Below are positions 18,051 to 27,193 of a stretch of DNA of 64,000 bases, one piece after another. Both the position numbers and the translations under genes were made by a program. Under the pieces are notes generated by a model. That model had not been told where the DNA came from and ran no database searches. It saw only the letters and a program-made list of their open reading frames with translations. Source of the stretch: Vibrio ichthyoenteri ATCC 700023 (GTDB taxonomy: Bacteria; Pseudomonadota; Gammaproteobacteria; Enterobacterales; Vibrionaceae); the NCBI RefSeq assembly GCF_000222605.1, contig NZ_AFWF01000319.1, positions 1 to 64,000 of the forward strand. Reading direction: 5' to 3'. Position 1 is the first letter of the stretch. Each line of letters opens with the position of its first letter.

Positions 18051-18193
18051 ATTGATGCAGTGATTACGTCAGGCCAGTGTTATCTTGTGTCAGAATTTTA
18101 TTGTTTACTCCACACTAACTAAGGCAATGCATTGTTATCTAATGGCAATCTAGATTAACATATCGACAGTAATAATTGACTTGATGTACTACC

Positions 18194-18730
18194 GTGGCAA
18201 ATAGAGACTATGTAAAGCGTGGCGCGAGTAAGAAGCCCGCGAAAAAGAAAGCAGCACCCAAGCGCAAACCATGGCGCAGTGGGCTTTTGGCATTGCTCGT
18301 GGTTGGCGTATTTGGTTCTGGCCTTTATTTATTGAGCCAAGATCCTGAGCCGCCAGCACCCGTAGTACAAGCGCCGGCTAAAACGAAGCCTAAGGCAGAA
18401 AAAGCGCTACCACCACCGCCAGAAGAGCAGTGGGATTACGTTGACAGCTTGCCAAGTCGCGAAGTCGAAGTAAAAGCTAAAGAGCAGGTGATTTCTGATA
18501 TCCCTTACATCATGCAATGTGGCGCTTACAAAACCGAGGCGCAAGCGGATGCTCGTAAATTGGATGTAGCCTTCCAAGGTATCAAAAGTGAAATTCGTAA
18601 AAAAGATGGCAGCTCTTGGTATCGCGTGGTTCTAGGTCCTTACGCGCTCAAGCGTGATGCTGAGCGAGATAAACACAAATTGCAACGGGCCAAAATTGAG
18701 CCTTGTGCAATTTGGAAAGAGACACAGTAA
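18194..18730 (+). CDS. ftsN: Cell-division protein FtsN
   Basis: 178 residues with GTG start at 18194; ribosome-binding site weak. The N-terminal ANRDYVKRGA segment is the cytoplasmic FtsA-interacting motif, followed by a Lys-rich stretch, one transmembrane helix (about residues 29-47), a Pro-rich periplasmic linker and a C-terminal SPOR domain (about 105-175, beginning YIMQCGAYKTEAQADA) that binds denuded septal glycan. It triggers septal peptidoglycan synthesis. Clearly shorter than E. coli FtsN (319), mainly in the linker. Gene order cytR-ftsN-hslVU is as in E. coli. Confidence 0.92.
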   Translation: MANRDYVKRGASKKPAKKKAAPKRKPWRSGLLALLVVGVFGSGLYLLSQDPEPPAPVVQAPAKTKPKAEKALPPPPEEQWDYVDSLPSREVEVKAKEQVISDIPYIMQCGAYKTEAQADARKLDVAFQGIKSEIRKKDGSSWYRVVLGPYALKRDAERDKHKLQRAKIEPCAIWKETQ

Positions 18731-18747
18731 ACAGATATCAAAAGAAG

Positions 18748-18772
18748 CGGACTCCAAGTGAGTCCGTTTTTT
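18748..18772 (+). terminator. ftsN terminator
   Basis: CGGACTC (18748-18754), loop CAAGT, GAGTCCG (18760-18766), then six Ts. Confidence 0.88.
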
Positions 18773-18840
18773 CGACTAGTCATTCTTGTTCGTCATGATA
18801 ATCCGATTGACACGATGTAATCCCGGCAAGATAAAATATT

Positions 18841-18868
18841 CTCGCATCTCGCATCTCGCATCTCGCAT
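18841..18868. repeat. Heptamer tandem array CTCGCAT
   Basis: Four exact copies of CTCGCAT, ending 13 bp upstream of the hslV heat-shock promoter -35 element. One base differs from the TTCTCGC unit (same heptamer in rotated register) at 12413. Confidence 0.9.
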
Positions 18869-18881
18869 CCGCCTTTCTCCC

Positions 18882-18910
18882 CTTGAATTCTTTTTCCGCG
18901 AACCTCATAT
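18882..18910 (+). promoter_or_regulatory. Sigma-32 heat-shock promoter of hslVU
   Basis: CTTGAA (18882-18887), 15 bp, CCTCATAT (18903-18910): matches the RpoH consensus CTTGAAA-N14-CCCCATNT in sequence and spacing with two mismatches, placed 41 bp before the hslV start. hslVU is a classical RpoH-dependent operon. Confidence 0.8.
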
Positions 18911-18951
18911 AATCTTTAGACTGAGATTAAAATAACTATGAGGCCCTACAC

Positions 18952-19497
18952 GTGACTACCATCGTTTCAGTACGTCGAAATAACAAAGTTGTCATCGCGG
19001 GTGACGGACAAGTATCACTAGGCAATACCGTAATGAAAGGCAATGCGCGCAAAGTTCGCCGCCTATATAACGGTAAAGTATTGGCGGGTTTTGCTGGCGG
19101 CACTGCCGATGCATTTACTCTGTTTGAGCGCTTTGAAAGCAAGCTGCAAATGCACCAAGGTCATCTAACCAAAGCGGCGGTAGAGCTGGCGAAAGATTGG
19201 CGCAGCGATCGCGCGCTACGCAAGCTAGAAGCGCTGCTGGTGGTTGCCGATGAAACCGCATCATTGATCATTACCGGTAATGGTGATGTGGTGCAGCCTG
19301 AGCACGATCTGATTGCGATTGGCTCTGGTGGTAACTATGCACAAGCCGCAGCGATTGCCCTATTAGAAAATACTGATTTAAGTGCACGTGAAATTGCTGA
19401 AAAAGCATTAACCATCGCGGGTGATATCTGTGTTTTCACCAACCATCACCACACTATCGACGAACTAGAAATCCCAGCTCAACCAAGTGCTGAATAA
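18952..19497 (+). CDS. hslV: ATP-dependent protease peptidase subunit HslV
   Basis: 181 residues, GTG start with GAGG eight bases upstream. After Met removal the catalytic N-terminal Thr (T2 of [20 protein letters not shown]) is exposed, as in proteasome beta subunits; [13 protein letters not shown] and [11 protein letters not shown] are family motifs. It forms a double hexamer capped by HslU hexamers and degrades regulatory and misfolded proteins in the cytoplasm. First gene of the heat-shock operon; hslU follows after 43 bp. Confidence 0.97.
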   Translation: MTTIVSVRRNNKVVIAGDGQVSLGNTVMKGNARKVRRLYNGKVLAGFAGGTADAFTLFERFESKLQMHQGHLTKAAVELAKDWRSDRALRKLEALLVVADETASLIITGNGDVVQPEHDLIAIGSGGNYAQAAAIALLENTDLSAREIAEKALTIAGDICVFTNHHHTIDELEIPAQPSAE

Positions 19498-19540
19498 TAA
19501 AAAATAGCGATAGTGAAATAAGAATTTAAGGAATCTGATT

Positions 19541-20884
19541 ATGTCTGAGATGACCCCTCGTGAGATTGTTCATGAACTGAATCGCCATATCATTGGCCAA
19601 GATAACGCTAAACGCTCAGTGGCGATTGCACTGCGCAACCGCTGGCGTCGTATGCAGCTTGAAGAAAGCTTGCGCGTAGAAGTCTCACCAAAGAATATTT
19701 TGATGATTGGCCCAACCGGTGTGGGTAAAACCGAAATCGCTCGTCGTTTAGCAAAGCTCGCCAATGCACCCTTTATCAAAGTGGAAGCGACGAAATTCAC
19801 CGAAGTGGGTTATGTCGGTAAAGAAGTCGAAACCATTATCCGTGATCTGACCGATGCGGCGATTAAGATGACCCATCAGCAAGAGATGGAAAAAGTGAAA
19901 TTCCGCGCTGAAGAGCAAGCGGAAGAGCGCATTCTTGATGCTCTGCTACCGCCTGCGCGTGACGCTTGGGGCCAAAACGAGCAGCCACAACAAGATGAAG
20001 AACGTCAGTCGAATACTCGTCAAATCTTCCGTAAAAAGCTACGTGAAGGTCAGCTAGACGATAAAGAGATTGAGATTGATGTTGCTGCGCCGCAAATGGG
20101 CGTTGAGATCATGGCGCCTCCGGGCATGGAAGAGATGACCAACCAGCTGCAAAGCATGTTCTCTAATCTTGCTGGCGACACCAAGAAAAAGCGCAAGATG
20201 AAAATCAAAGAAGCGATGAAAGCGCTGGTTGAAGAAGAAGCGGCGAAACTGGTTAACGCAGAAGATCTGAAAGAGCAGGCGATCTTCAACGTTGAAAACA
20301 ACGGCATTGTCTTCATTGATGAGATCGACAAGATCTGTAAGCGTGGTGAAAGCTCAGGCCCTGATGTGTCTCGTGAAGGTGTTCAGCGTGATCTATTGCC
20401 ATTGATTGAAGGCAGCACGGTTTCTACTAAGCACGGCATGGTGAAAACCGACCACATTCTGTTTATCGCATCAGGCGCATTCCAAGTAGCTAAGCCATCG
20501 GATCTTATTCCTGAGTTGCAAGGTCGCCTACCGATCCGTGTTGAACTTGAAGCACTATCAAGCAATGACTTTAAACGTATTTTGACTGAGCCGAAAGCGT
20601 CGCTGACAGAGCAGTATATTGCGCTGTTAAAGACCGAAGATGTGAACATCAACTTTACAGAAGACGGCATTACTCAAATCGCTGAAGCGGCGTGGACAGT
20701 TAACGAAACCACCGAGAACATTGGTGCGCGTCGTCTGCATACGGTGATGGAACGTCTAATGGATGAGATTTCATTTGAAGCGACAGAGAAGCCAGGCAGC
20801 AGCATGACGATTGATGCCGATTACGTGCAAAAACGTCTTGGCGAATTTGTTGAAGATGAAGACCTAAGCCGTTTTATTCTGTAA
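19541..20884 (+). CDS. hslU: HslU, ATPase subunit of the HslVU protease
   Basis: 447 residues (E. coli 443). AAA+ unfoldase: Walker A GPTGVGKT at 57-64, the GYVG pore loop ([12 protein letters not shown]), Walker [10 protein letters not shown], sensor region GRLPIRVEL, and the C-terminal LSRFIL tail that docks into HslV. The inserted I domain (about 110-240) is rich in charged residues. AAGGA precedes the ATG. The operon ends here with a terminator; in E. coli menA follows, but here the next gene is frdD on the other strand. Confidence 0.97.
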   Translation: MSEMTPREIVHELNRHIIGQDNAKRSVAIALRNRWRRMQLEESLRVEVSPKNILMIGPTGVGKTEIARRLAKLANAPFIKVEATKFTEVGYVGKEVETIIRDLTDAAIKMTHQQEMEKVKFRAEEQAEERILDALLPPARDAWGQNEQPQQDEERQSNTRQIFRKKLREGQLDDKEIEIDVAAPQMGVEIMAPPGMEEMTNQLQSMFSNLAGDTKKKRKMKIKEAMKALVEEEAAKLVNAEDLKEQAIFNVENNGIVFIDEIDKICKRGESSGPDVSREGVQRDLLPLIEGSTVSTKHGMVKTDHILFIASGAFQVAKPSDLIPELQGRLPIRVELEALSSNDFKRILTEPKASLTEQYIALLKTEDVNINFTEDGITQIAEAAWTVNETTENIGARRLHTVMERLMDEISFEATEKPGSSMTIDADYVQKRLGEFVEDEDLSRFIL

Positions 20885-20912
20885 TCAATACCAGTAAAAA
20901 CATAATTGAAAG

Positions 20913-20936
20913 AGTCGACTACGGTCGGCTTTTTTA
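20913..20936 (+). terminator. hslVU terminator
   Basis: AGTCGAC (20913-20919) pairs with GTCGGCT (20924-20930, one G-U pair), then TTTTTT. Confidence 0.75.
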
Positions 20937-20972
20937 TTGCTTGGCATTTTTGGCTACTAATGTGCGAGCAAT

Positions 20973-21005
20973 AAAAAAGAGGAGGACGCATGGCATCCTC
21001 CTCTT
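20973..21005 (-). terminator. frdABCD terminator
   Basis: On the minus strand AAGAGGAGGA (21005-20996) pairs TCCTCCTCTT (20986-20977) and runs into TTTT. It lies 52 bp beyond the frdD stop. Confidence 0.88.
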
Positions 21006-21057
21006 GGCTTATGTTTCTAATCGCTACTGTCGTATGACAGTATCTATGGAGAAGAGA

Positions 21058-21435
21058 TTAGATCATAAATACAAAAATTACCGCCAGCGCAGAGATCAAG
21101 CCTGCGAATGCGTAACAAGCGATCTTGCCTGCCACACCGGTGTGGAATTTAAGATCGTGCATACCGTGGTGTACACGGTGCATCGCATGCCACATTGGTA
21201 GCGCAAGGCTGCCGATGATAAACAGCGCACCGATGATGCTGGTAGCAAACTCAGAGGCACGTTCGTAGCTCAATGCTTCAGCATCGATGATGCCTAATGG
21301 TGCCAGGATACCAAGCACCAAGATTGTGATTGGCGTAATCATGGCAAACCATGTACCGCCGGCGCCAAATAGGCTCCACCAGATTGGCTCATCTGAACGA
21401 CGTGGTGAGTGATCAACTTTGTAATTTGGGGTCAT
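21058..21435 (-). CDS. frdD: Fumarate reductase membrane anchor subunit D
   Basis: 125 residues from ATG 21435 with AAGGAG seven bases upstream; the longer frame to 21495 overlaps frdC and is rejected. Three hydrophobic helices (around [40 protein letters not shown] and [20 protein letters not shown]) anchor the FrdAB catalytic dimer to the inner membrane and help bind menaquinol. [13 protein letters not shown] is a conserved His-rich segment. Last gene of the frd operon. Confidence 0.94.
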   Translation of the reverse strand: MTPNYKVDHSPRRSDEPIWWSLFGAGGTWFAMITPITILVLGILAPLGIIDAEALSYERASEFATSIIGALFIIGSLALPMWHAMHRVHHGMHDLKFHTGVAGKIACYAFAGLISALAVIFVFMI

Positions 21436-21446
21436 AACATCGCTCC

Positions 21447-21830
21447 TTAAACAACGATCAGAACAACAAGAGAAATAAACGCAACCGCTGCCCATTGAGC
21501 AAGGACGATCAATTTCTTGTCGACTGGTTTGCCTTTGATGCGGATTGGCATCACTTGCGGCATCATGCTGAAGAAGGTTTGCGCGTGTAACAAGCTGCCC
21601 GCGAGTGCCACGATATTGATCGCTACCACCAGTGGGTTGGCCATAAACTCAAGCCAAGCTTGCCATGCCTCTGGTCCTTTCACGAGCGAGCCCAAACCAA
21701 TGGTTAGGAACACTGTGAATAGAATCAAAGGTAGTACCGTTGCTTCACGCATCATGTAGAAGCGGTAGAACGGGCTGCTTTGCCACCACGTACGTTTCAT
21801 TTCACGAACGTAAGGTTTACGATTACTCAT
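21447..21830 (-). CDS. frdC: Fumarate reductase membrane anchor subunit C
   Basis: 127 residues. [15 protein letters not shown] at the N-terminus is the FrdC signature, followed by three transmembrane helices (for example [20 protein letters not shown] and [20 protein letters not shown]). With FrdD it forms the quinol-binding membrane domain. It starts 1 bp after frdB stops and ends 11 bp before frdD. Confidence 0.95.
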   Translation of the reverse strand: MSNRKPYVREMKRTWWQSSPFYRFYMMREATVLPLILFTVFLTIGLGSLVKGPEAWQAWLEFMANPLVVAINIVALAGSLLHAQTFFSMMPQVMPIRIKGKPVDKKLIVLAQWAAVAFISLVVLIVV

Positions 21831-21831
21831 C

Positions 21832-22590
21832 CTAAGCCTCCTCTTTCACTGGTTTACCATCAGGCTTTAGCATCGCAATCACAAAGTCCATTGATGATTC
21901 AATTTTACCTTGGTTTACGGCCGCCGCAGGGTCGACGTTTTTCGGACAAACTTCAGAGCAGTAGCCAACAAAAGTACAGCCCCAAGCGCCGTTTTTACCG
22001 TTGATCAGCGCCATACGCTCAGATTTACCGTTATCACGGCTATCCAAGTTGTAACGGTGCGCCATGGTGAGTGCCGCAGGGCCAATAAACTCAGGGTTTA
22101 GACCAAACTGAGGACATGCTGCGTAGCAAAGACCACAGTTGATACAGCCAGCAAATTGCTTGTATTTTGCCATTTGCTCTGGCGTTTGTAGGTTAGTACC
22201 GTCTTCAGGTTTACGATCGTTACCGATGATGTAAGGTTTGATCGCTTCAAGGCGCTCGATGAACGGCGTCATATCAACAATCAAATCTTTTTCGATAGGG
22301 AAGTTTGCTAGAGGCTCAATTTTCACGCCATCTGGGTAATCACGAAGGAAGCACTTACATGCCAGTTTTGGCACGCCATTAACCATGATGCCGCAAGAGC
22401 CACAGATCGCCATACGACAAGACCAACGATAAGAAAGGTCTTTGTCTAGGTTATCTTTGATGTACCCCAGTGCGTCAAGCACTGACATGGTGTCATCAAA
22501 TGGCACTTCAAACGTTTGTACGCGAGGTTCAGCATCATGCGCTGGGTCGTAACGTAGAACGTCTACTTTTTGAATACGATGTGCTGACAT
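21832..22590 (-). CDS. frdB: Fumarate reductase iron-sulfur subunit
   Basis: 252 residues (E. coli 244). Cysteine clusters for three FeS centres: the 2Fe-2S set [10 protein letters not shown], then [12 protein letters not shown] and [13 protein letters not shown] for the 4Fe-4S and 3Fe-4S centres. It passes electrons from menaquinol in FrdCD to the flavin of FrdA. The ATG overlaps the frdA stop by one base, indicating translational coupling. A short charged C-terminal tail (KPVKEEA) is extra to the E. coli protein. Confidence 0.97.
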   Translation of the reverse strand: MSAHRIQKVDVLRYDPAHDAEPRVQTFEVPFDDTMSVLDALGYIKDNLDKDLSYRWSCRMAICGSCGIMVNGVPKLACKCFLRDYPDGVKIEPLANFPIEKDLIVDMTPFIERLEAIKPYIIGNDRKPEDGTNLQTPEQMAKYKQFAGCINCGLCYAACPQFGLNPEFIGPAALTMAHRYNLDSRDNGKSERMALINGKNGAWGCTFVGYCSEVCPKNVDPAAAVNQGKIESSMDFVIAMLKPDGKPVKEEA

Positions 22591-24410
22591 TATGCTTGCT
22601 CCTCTACTTTCTTCTCTTCAGCTTGTGCTGCGGCTTCAGCGGCAGCGGCTTTCTCTGCTGCTTCACCGTATAGACGCGCTTTTGGCTGAGATTTAGTAAT
22701 GGTTACATTACTGTACTCAATGCTCGGTGCGGCATCTGGTTGGTAGAAAGCAAGAGTATGCTTAAGGAAGTTAACATCGTCACGCTCGGTGCAGTTGTCA
22801 TCAAGACGTTGGTGCGCACCACGAGATTCTTTGCGTAGAATCGCAGAGTGAACCATCGCTTCTGCCACTTCAAGGCCGTAACCGATCTCAATCGCGTAAA
22901 GAAGGTCAGTGTTGAACACTTTGCCTTTATCTTTGATGCTGATGTTTTTGTAGCGCGCTTTAAGCTCTGTGATCTTATCAATCGTCGCTTGCATCAAGTC
23001 TTCTTGGCGGTAGATACCACAGCCAGCTTCCATGGAGTGACCCATTTCAGTACGGATGTCGGCCCAGTTTTCATCACCTTCTTGATCAAGTAGCGCTGCA
23101 ATGCGTGCTTCAACCGCTTTTACTTGCTCGGCAATAGATTCGTCATTCCAGCCTTTAAATTCCGCTGCGCGTGCAACGGCTTGTTCGCCTGCAACACGGC
23201 CAAACACCACAAATTCTGCTAGTGAGTTAGAACCCAAACGGTTTGCGCCGTGCAGACCAACAGAAGCACATTCGCCCACAGCGAATAGACCTTTGATGCG
23301 CGTTTCACATTGGCCGTTGGTTTCAATGCCACCCATGGTGTAGTGCACGGTAGGGCGAATTGGAATTGGCTCTTTGGCAGGATCAACGTTCACATAAGCT
23401 TTTGCTAGCTCACAGATGAACGGTAAACGCTCTTGCAGGTACTCTTCACCTAGGTGGCGAAGGTCTAGGTGCACCACGTCACCCAGAGGGTGTTGGATGG
23501 TGTTGCCTTTTTGCTGTTCGTGCCAGAACGCTTGAGAAACTTTGTCTCGTGGACCCAGTTCCATGTATTTGTTTTTCGGTTGGCCAACCGGAGTTTCCGG
23601 GCCCATGCCGTAATCTTGTAGGTAACGGTAACCGTTTTTATTGACGATGATACCGCCTTCACCACGACAACCTTCGGTCATCAGGATACCTGTACCAGGT
23701 AGACCGGTTGGGTGGTATTGGACGAATTCCATATCGCGTAGAGGCACGCCGTGACGGTAAGCCATTGCCATGCCGTCGCCTGTTACGATACCACCGTTGG
23801 TATTACAGTGGTAAACACGACCCGCGCCACCCGTTGCTAGCACAACCGATTTTGCTTTGATCGTAACAAGTTCGCCTTCCGCCATATGGATAGCAATCAG
23901 ACCTTGCACTTCACCTTCGTCAACCAATAGGTCAACCACAAAGTACTCATCAAAACGATTGATATTTGGGTACTTCATTGAAGTTTGGAAAAGGGTGTGA
24001 AGCATGTGGAAGCCAGTTTTATCGGCTGCGAACCAAGTACGCTCAACCTTCATACCACCGAAACGGCGAACGTTAACTTCACCATTTTCTTTACGGCTCC
24101 ATGGGCAGCCCCACTGTTCCATCTGAATCATTTCGCGGGTTGAATTCGCCACGAAGTATTCAACGACATCCTGTTCACATAGCCAGTCACCACCACCAAC
24201 GGTATCGTTGAAGTGATTGTCTAAGCTATCTTCTTCCTTGATAACTGCTGCTGAGCCACCCTCGGCAGCAACCGTGTGGGAGCGCATTGGGTAAACTTTA
24301 GAAATCAAAGCAACTTCTAAGTCAGGGTTTGCTTCAGCCGCTGCAATAGCAGTACGAAGACCAGCGCCGCCAGCGCCGATGACTGCGATATCTGTGATGA
24401 TAGTTTGCAC
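22590..24410 (-). CDS. frdA: Fumarate reductase flavoprotein subunit
   Basis: 606 residues from GTG 24410, which has GGAGG six bases upstream; an upstream ATG at 24440 is rejected. It reduces fumarate to succinate as the terminal step of anaerobic fumarate respiration. FAD site GAGGAG at 12-17; covalent FAD histidine H45 in [10 protein letters not shown]; active-site segments [15 protein letters not shown] and [12 protein letters not shown]. The C-terminal about 25 residues are Ala/Glu-rich, as seen in vibrio orthologues as I recall. Divergent from epmA across a 437-bp regulatory gap, the arrangement also found in E. coli. Confidence 0.97.
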   Translation of the reverse strand: MQTIITDIAVIGAGGAGLRTAIAAAEANPDLEVALISKVYPMRSHTVAAEGGSAAVIKEEDSLDNHFNDTVGGGDWLCEQDVVEYFVANSTREMIQMEQWGCPWSRKENGEVNVRRFGGMKVERTWFAADKTGFHMLHTLFQTSMKYPNINRFDEYFVVDLLVDEGEVQGLIAIHMAEGELVTIKAKSVVLATGGAGRVYHCNTNGGIVTGDGMAMAYRHGVPLRDMEFVQYHPTGLPGTGILMTEGCRGEGGIIVNKNGYRYLQDYGMGPETPVGQPKNKYMELGPRDKVSQAFWHEQQKGNTIQHPLGDVVHLDLRHLGEEYLQERLPFICELAKAYVNVDPAKEPIPIRPTVHYTMGGIETNGQCETRIKGLFAVGECASVGLHGANRLGSNSLAEFVVFGRVAGEQAVARAAEFKGWNDESIAEQVKAVEARIAALLDQEGDENWADIRTEMGHSMEAGCGIYRQEDLMQATIDKITELKARYKNISIKDKGKVFNTDLLYAIEIGYGLEVAEAMVHSAILRKESRGAHQRLDDNCTERDDVNFLKHTLAFYQPDAAPSIEYSNVTITKSQPKARLYGEAAEKAAAAEAAAQAEEKKVEEQA

Positions 24411-24482
24411 AGTTATCCTCCAGTGTGTAAGTGCGGTCAATCCCGCTTGTTATAGTAAGAGAGCGCGTGCAGATATTGACTA

Positions 24483-24498
24483 CAGATAGTGTTATCTG
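24483..24498. promoter_or_regulatory. Palindrome upstream of frdA
   Basis: CAGATA, GTGT, TATCTG is a perfect 6+4+6 inverted repeat 73-88 bp upstream of the frdA GTG, a plausible activator position. It does not match the FNR, ArcA or NarL consensus sequences I know, so the binding factor is unknown. Confidence 0.4.
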
Positions 24499-24630
24499 AC
24501 CTGAAGATGACGTGCTACACGTAACTCAAAAGTGGTACAACTCAGTGTAAGAGAGGGGCAAAGTGTAAAAATTGATGTATTCCGGATTTTGTTTCGCTAA
24601 TGCAAAAGAGAGCATAGAAAATGCAGGATA

Positions 24631-24646
24631 TGTGAGAGCTGTCACG
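24631..24646. promoter_or_regulatory. CRP-like binding site
   Basis: TGTGA-GAGCTG-TCACG matches TGTGA-N6-TCACA in nine of ten defined bases. It lies 221 bp from frdA and 202 bp from epmA, so which gene it would serve is unclear. Confidence 0.55.
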
Positions 24647-24847
24647 GCATGGCGTATTTGCTCGCAAAGCTTGATGTAAATAGTGTTACGGACCTGTTGG
24701 AAATTATTTGTAGCACGTTAGCGAGGGTGTTTCGTAGAGGCTAATTTTAGTGCTACATAAGGGCACCTGCGGGCAGCACTTGCGTCTAAGATGAAAAGTG
24801 ATATGTTCGCTTCTTCGAAACAAGAGCAAAAATAGAGAAAGCAAAAA

Positions 24848-25813
24848 ATGAATTGGCAACCGACCGCATCCATCGAATTACTCAAACAGCGCGCTGAATT
24901 ACTCGGGCAAATTCGTCAGTTTTTTGCACAGCGCAATGTATTGGAAGTGGATACACCAGCAATGAGTCACGCCACGGTGACCGACGTACATCTACAAACC
25001 TTTCAAACCCAATTTGTTGGCCCAGGCTATGCCGATGGCAGCCATCTTTATTTGATGACTAGCCCTGAATTTCATATGAAGCGTCTTTTAGCTGCGGGCA
25101 GTGGTTGCATTTATCAAATTAATAAAGCCTTTCGTAACGAAGAGAATGGTCGTTATCACAACCCTGAATTTACCATGTTGGAATGGTATCGCGTTGGTTT
25201 TGATCATCACAAGCTAATGGATGAGATGGATGACTTATTGCAACTCACCATCAAATGCGGTGCGGCACAGCGCATGACTTACCAACAGGCCTTTGTGAGC
25301 GTATTGGGTGTCTGTCCATTGGAAGGCTCAATGGCAGAGCTGAAACAAGCGGCGGCAACACTAGGCTTAAGCGATATTGCCGAGCCGGAACAAGATCGTG
25401 ATACCTTGCTGCAGTTGTTGTTCAGTGTTGGGGTGGAAGTGAAGATTGGCCAAGAAGTGCCTGCTTTTGTCTATGATTTTCCAGCCTCACAAGCGGCTCT
25501 TGCCAAGATCAACCTAAACGATGATCGCGTGGCGGATCGCTTCGAGGTCTATTTCAAAGGGATTGAGCTGGCGAATGGCTTCCACGAGCTTGATAACCCT
25601 GCCGAGCAGTTAGCACGTTTTGAGCAAGATAATGCCAAGCGTATTGAGATGGGCTTAACCGCACAACCAATTGATTATCACTTAATCGCGGCATTAGAAG
25701 CGGGGTTGCCAGAGTGTGCCGGTGTAGCGCTAGGGATTGATCGTTTAATTATGTTGGCGCTTGGCCAAGATCATATTGATCAAGTCACGGCGTTTCCATT
25801 TCCGATTGCATAG
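24848..25813 (+). CDS. epmA: EF-P--(R)-beta-lysine ligase
   Basis: 321 residues. A truncated class II lysyl-tRNA-synthetase paralogue lacking the anticodon-binding domain. Motifs: [15 protein letters not shown], the motif 2 region [20 protein letters not shown] and motif 3 near [12 protein letters not shown]. It attaches beta-lysine to elongation factor P, which relieves polyproline stalling. Length matches E. coli EpmA (325). Divergent from frdABCD, as in E. coli. AAAATAGAGAAAGC precedes the ATG with only a weak ribosome-binding site. Confidence 0.95.
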   Translation: MNWQPTASIELLKQRAELLGQIRQFFAQRNVLEVDTPAMSHATVTDVHLQTFQTQFVGPGYADGSHLYLMTSPEFHMKRLLAAGSGCIYQINKAFRNEENGRYHNPEFTMLEWYRVGFDHHKLMDEMDDLLQLTIKCGAAQRMTYQQAFVSVLGVCPLEGSMAELKQAAATLGLSDIAEPEQDRDTLLQLLFSVGVEVKIGQEVPAFVYDFPASQAALAKINLNDDRVADRFEVYFKGIELANGFHELDNPAEQLARFEQDNAKRIEMGLTAQPIDYHLIAALEAGLPECAGVALGIDRLIMLALGQDHIDQVTAFPFPIA

Positions 25814-25977
25814 ACTACTGAGTTGGAATTGTGGCAAGTAATCCGATAAAGCGTGGTCAGGATCGCTGATTCTTTCGGTTCTGGACTCGCCTAGAACTAA
25901 CAAGCCCGTTATACTCCCAATCTGATTTAAAACTAGGGCTGATAGTCGGCCCTACTATCTATACAAGAGCACAGGAT

Positions 25978-26412
25978 ATGCAAGAGTACATCGCGTTTTT
26001 CCAAGAAAATATGATCATGTCTGTGGTTTGGGTTGGCCTACTTGTTGCCCTAATCATGAATATCGTAAAAACATCAACAGCGGCTTACAAAGAGATCAGC
26101 GTTGCTGAGACCACTCAACTTATCAACCGTGAGAACGGTGTGGTGATTGATATTCGCGCGAAAGACGAATTCAAAAAAGGTCATATTACCGAAGCACTTC
26201 ACATTTTACCTTCGGATATCAAAGCAGGTAACTTCGGTAGCCTTGAAAACAGCAAATCAGACCCAATTATCGTGGTATGTAAAACCGGTCAAACTGCACA
26301 AGAGAGTGCAAATCTTCTAGCAAAAGCGGGCTTTGAAAAAGTATACGTGCTGAAGAGTGGTTTGATTGCTTGGAGTGAAGCTAACCTACCGCTAGTACGC
26401 GGCAAGAAGTAA
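25978..26412 (+). CDS. Membrane-anchored rhodanese-like protein (YibN type)
   Basis: 144 residues. One N-terminal transmembrane helix (about residues 12-30, SVVWVGLLVALIMNIV) then a rhodanese domain with VVIDIRAKDEFKKGHI and the active-site loop VVCKTGQTA containing the presumptive sulfur-carrying Cys. Substrate unknown. A small hairpin TAGGGC/GCCCTA (25934-25954) lies in its leader. In E. coli yibN is followed by grxC, secB and gpsA; here secB follows directly, without grxC. Confidence 0.85.
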   Translation: MQEYIAFFQENMIMSVVWVGLLVALIMNIVKTSTAAYKEISVAETTQLINRENGVVIDIRAKDEFKKGHITEALHILPSDIKAGNFGSLENSKSDPIIVVCKTGQTAQESANLLAKAGFEKVYVLKSGLIAWSEANLPLVRGKK

Positions 26413-26423
26413 TCACGGCGAGC

Positions 26424-26512
26424 AACGCTGGTGAATTAAGCAGCGTTTGGCAATGAGAGATGTGAAGATTGCCACGAATTTGATGGCAAGGTTAGTGTTA
26501 GTCGCATCTCTC
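26424..26512. other. Structured spacer between the rhodanese gene and secB
   Basis: Hairpin AACGCTG/CAGCGTT (26424-26447), then a nested structure with outer GAGAGATG (26455-26462)/CATCTCTC (26505-26512) and inner TTGCCA/TGGCAA (26469-26489). No T run follows, so this is a structured spacer or secB leader rather than a simple terminator. Confidence 0.5.
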
Positions 26513-26560
26513 AGTTAGTCTCAAGCAAACTTTGATATTTAAGGCATAAAGGATTCAATA

Positions 26561-27031
26561 ATGGCTGAAGCAGCACCAACACAAGAAGCACAGAACTTCG
26601 CAATTCAACGTATCTTCCTAAAAGACGTTTCTTTTGAAGCGCCTAACTCACCAGATATGTTCCAAAAAGAATGGAACCCAGAAGTGAAGTTAGATCTAGA
26701 CACGCAAAGCCGTGAACTAGGTGCTGGTGTTTACGAAGTGGTTCTACGTTTAACGGTTACCGTGAAAAACGCAGAAGACACAGCTTTCCTATGTGAAGTT
26801 CAGCAAGGCGGTATTTTCTCTGCTGAAAACATGGAAGCGGGCCAATTGGCACATTGCCTAGGTGCATTCTGTCCAAACGTGCTATTCCCATACGCACGTG
26901 AAACGATTTCAAGCCTAGTCGTTAAAGGTACATTCCCACAACTAAACCTTGCTCCAGTTAACTTTGATGCATTGTTTATGAATTACCTACAACAGCAAGC
27001 TCAGCAAGGTGAAGGCCAAGCAGAGGCTTAA
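26561..27031 (+). CDS. secB: Protein-export chaperone SecB
   Basis: 156 residues (E. coli 155). Cytoplasmic tetrameric chaperone that keeps preproteins unfolded and delivers them to SecA. Signatures: [45 protein letters not shown] and [16 protein letters not shown]. Own terminator follows; gpsA is 162 bp downstream with its own leader. Confidence 0.97.
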   Translation: MAEAAPTQEAQNFAIQRIFLKDVSFEAPNSPDMFQKEWNPEVKLDLDTQSRELGAGVYEVVLRLTVTVKNAEDTAFLCEVQQGGIFSAENMEAGQLAHCLGAFCPNVLFPYARETISSLVVKGTFPQLNLAPVNFDALFMNYLQQQAQQGEGQAEA

Positions 27032-27061
27032 TTAACGTCTTATTCGTTAATACTATTTGAA

Positions 27062-27101
27062 ATGCACAAGGCATCGTAAAGCGAATGCATTGTGCATTTT
27101 T
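27062..27101 (+). terminator. secB terminator
   Basis: ATGCACAA (27062-27069) pairs TTGTGCAT (27090-27097), with a second GCAT/ATGC pairing inside, followed by TTTTT. Confidence 0.75.
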
Positions 27102-27193
27102 CGTTTATAGCAGAGTGGTTGATACCAAAGTGGTTTAACACGCGTTAAACTCTTTAGGTATAGCAACTTGTTTATCAGTCAACAGGCGGAACA

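Larger units (their letters stand above)
24411..24847. other. Divergent frdA/epmA regulatory region
   Basis: 437 bp with no ORF. It holds a perfect CAGATA-GTGT-TATCTG palindrome (24483-24498) and a good CRP-like site (24631-24646). No complete FNR box (TTGAT-N4-ATCAA) was found; only half sites such as TTGAT at 24572 and 24670. Confidence 0.5.

Noticed and set aside
12413-18868. CRISPR array from the heptamer repeats
   Set aside because: Units are 7 bp and contiguous without spacers, and no cas genes are near.
24569-24690. FNR box for frdA
   Set aside because: Only TTGAT half sites without a paired ATCAA at the right spacing.
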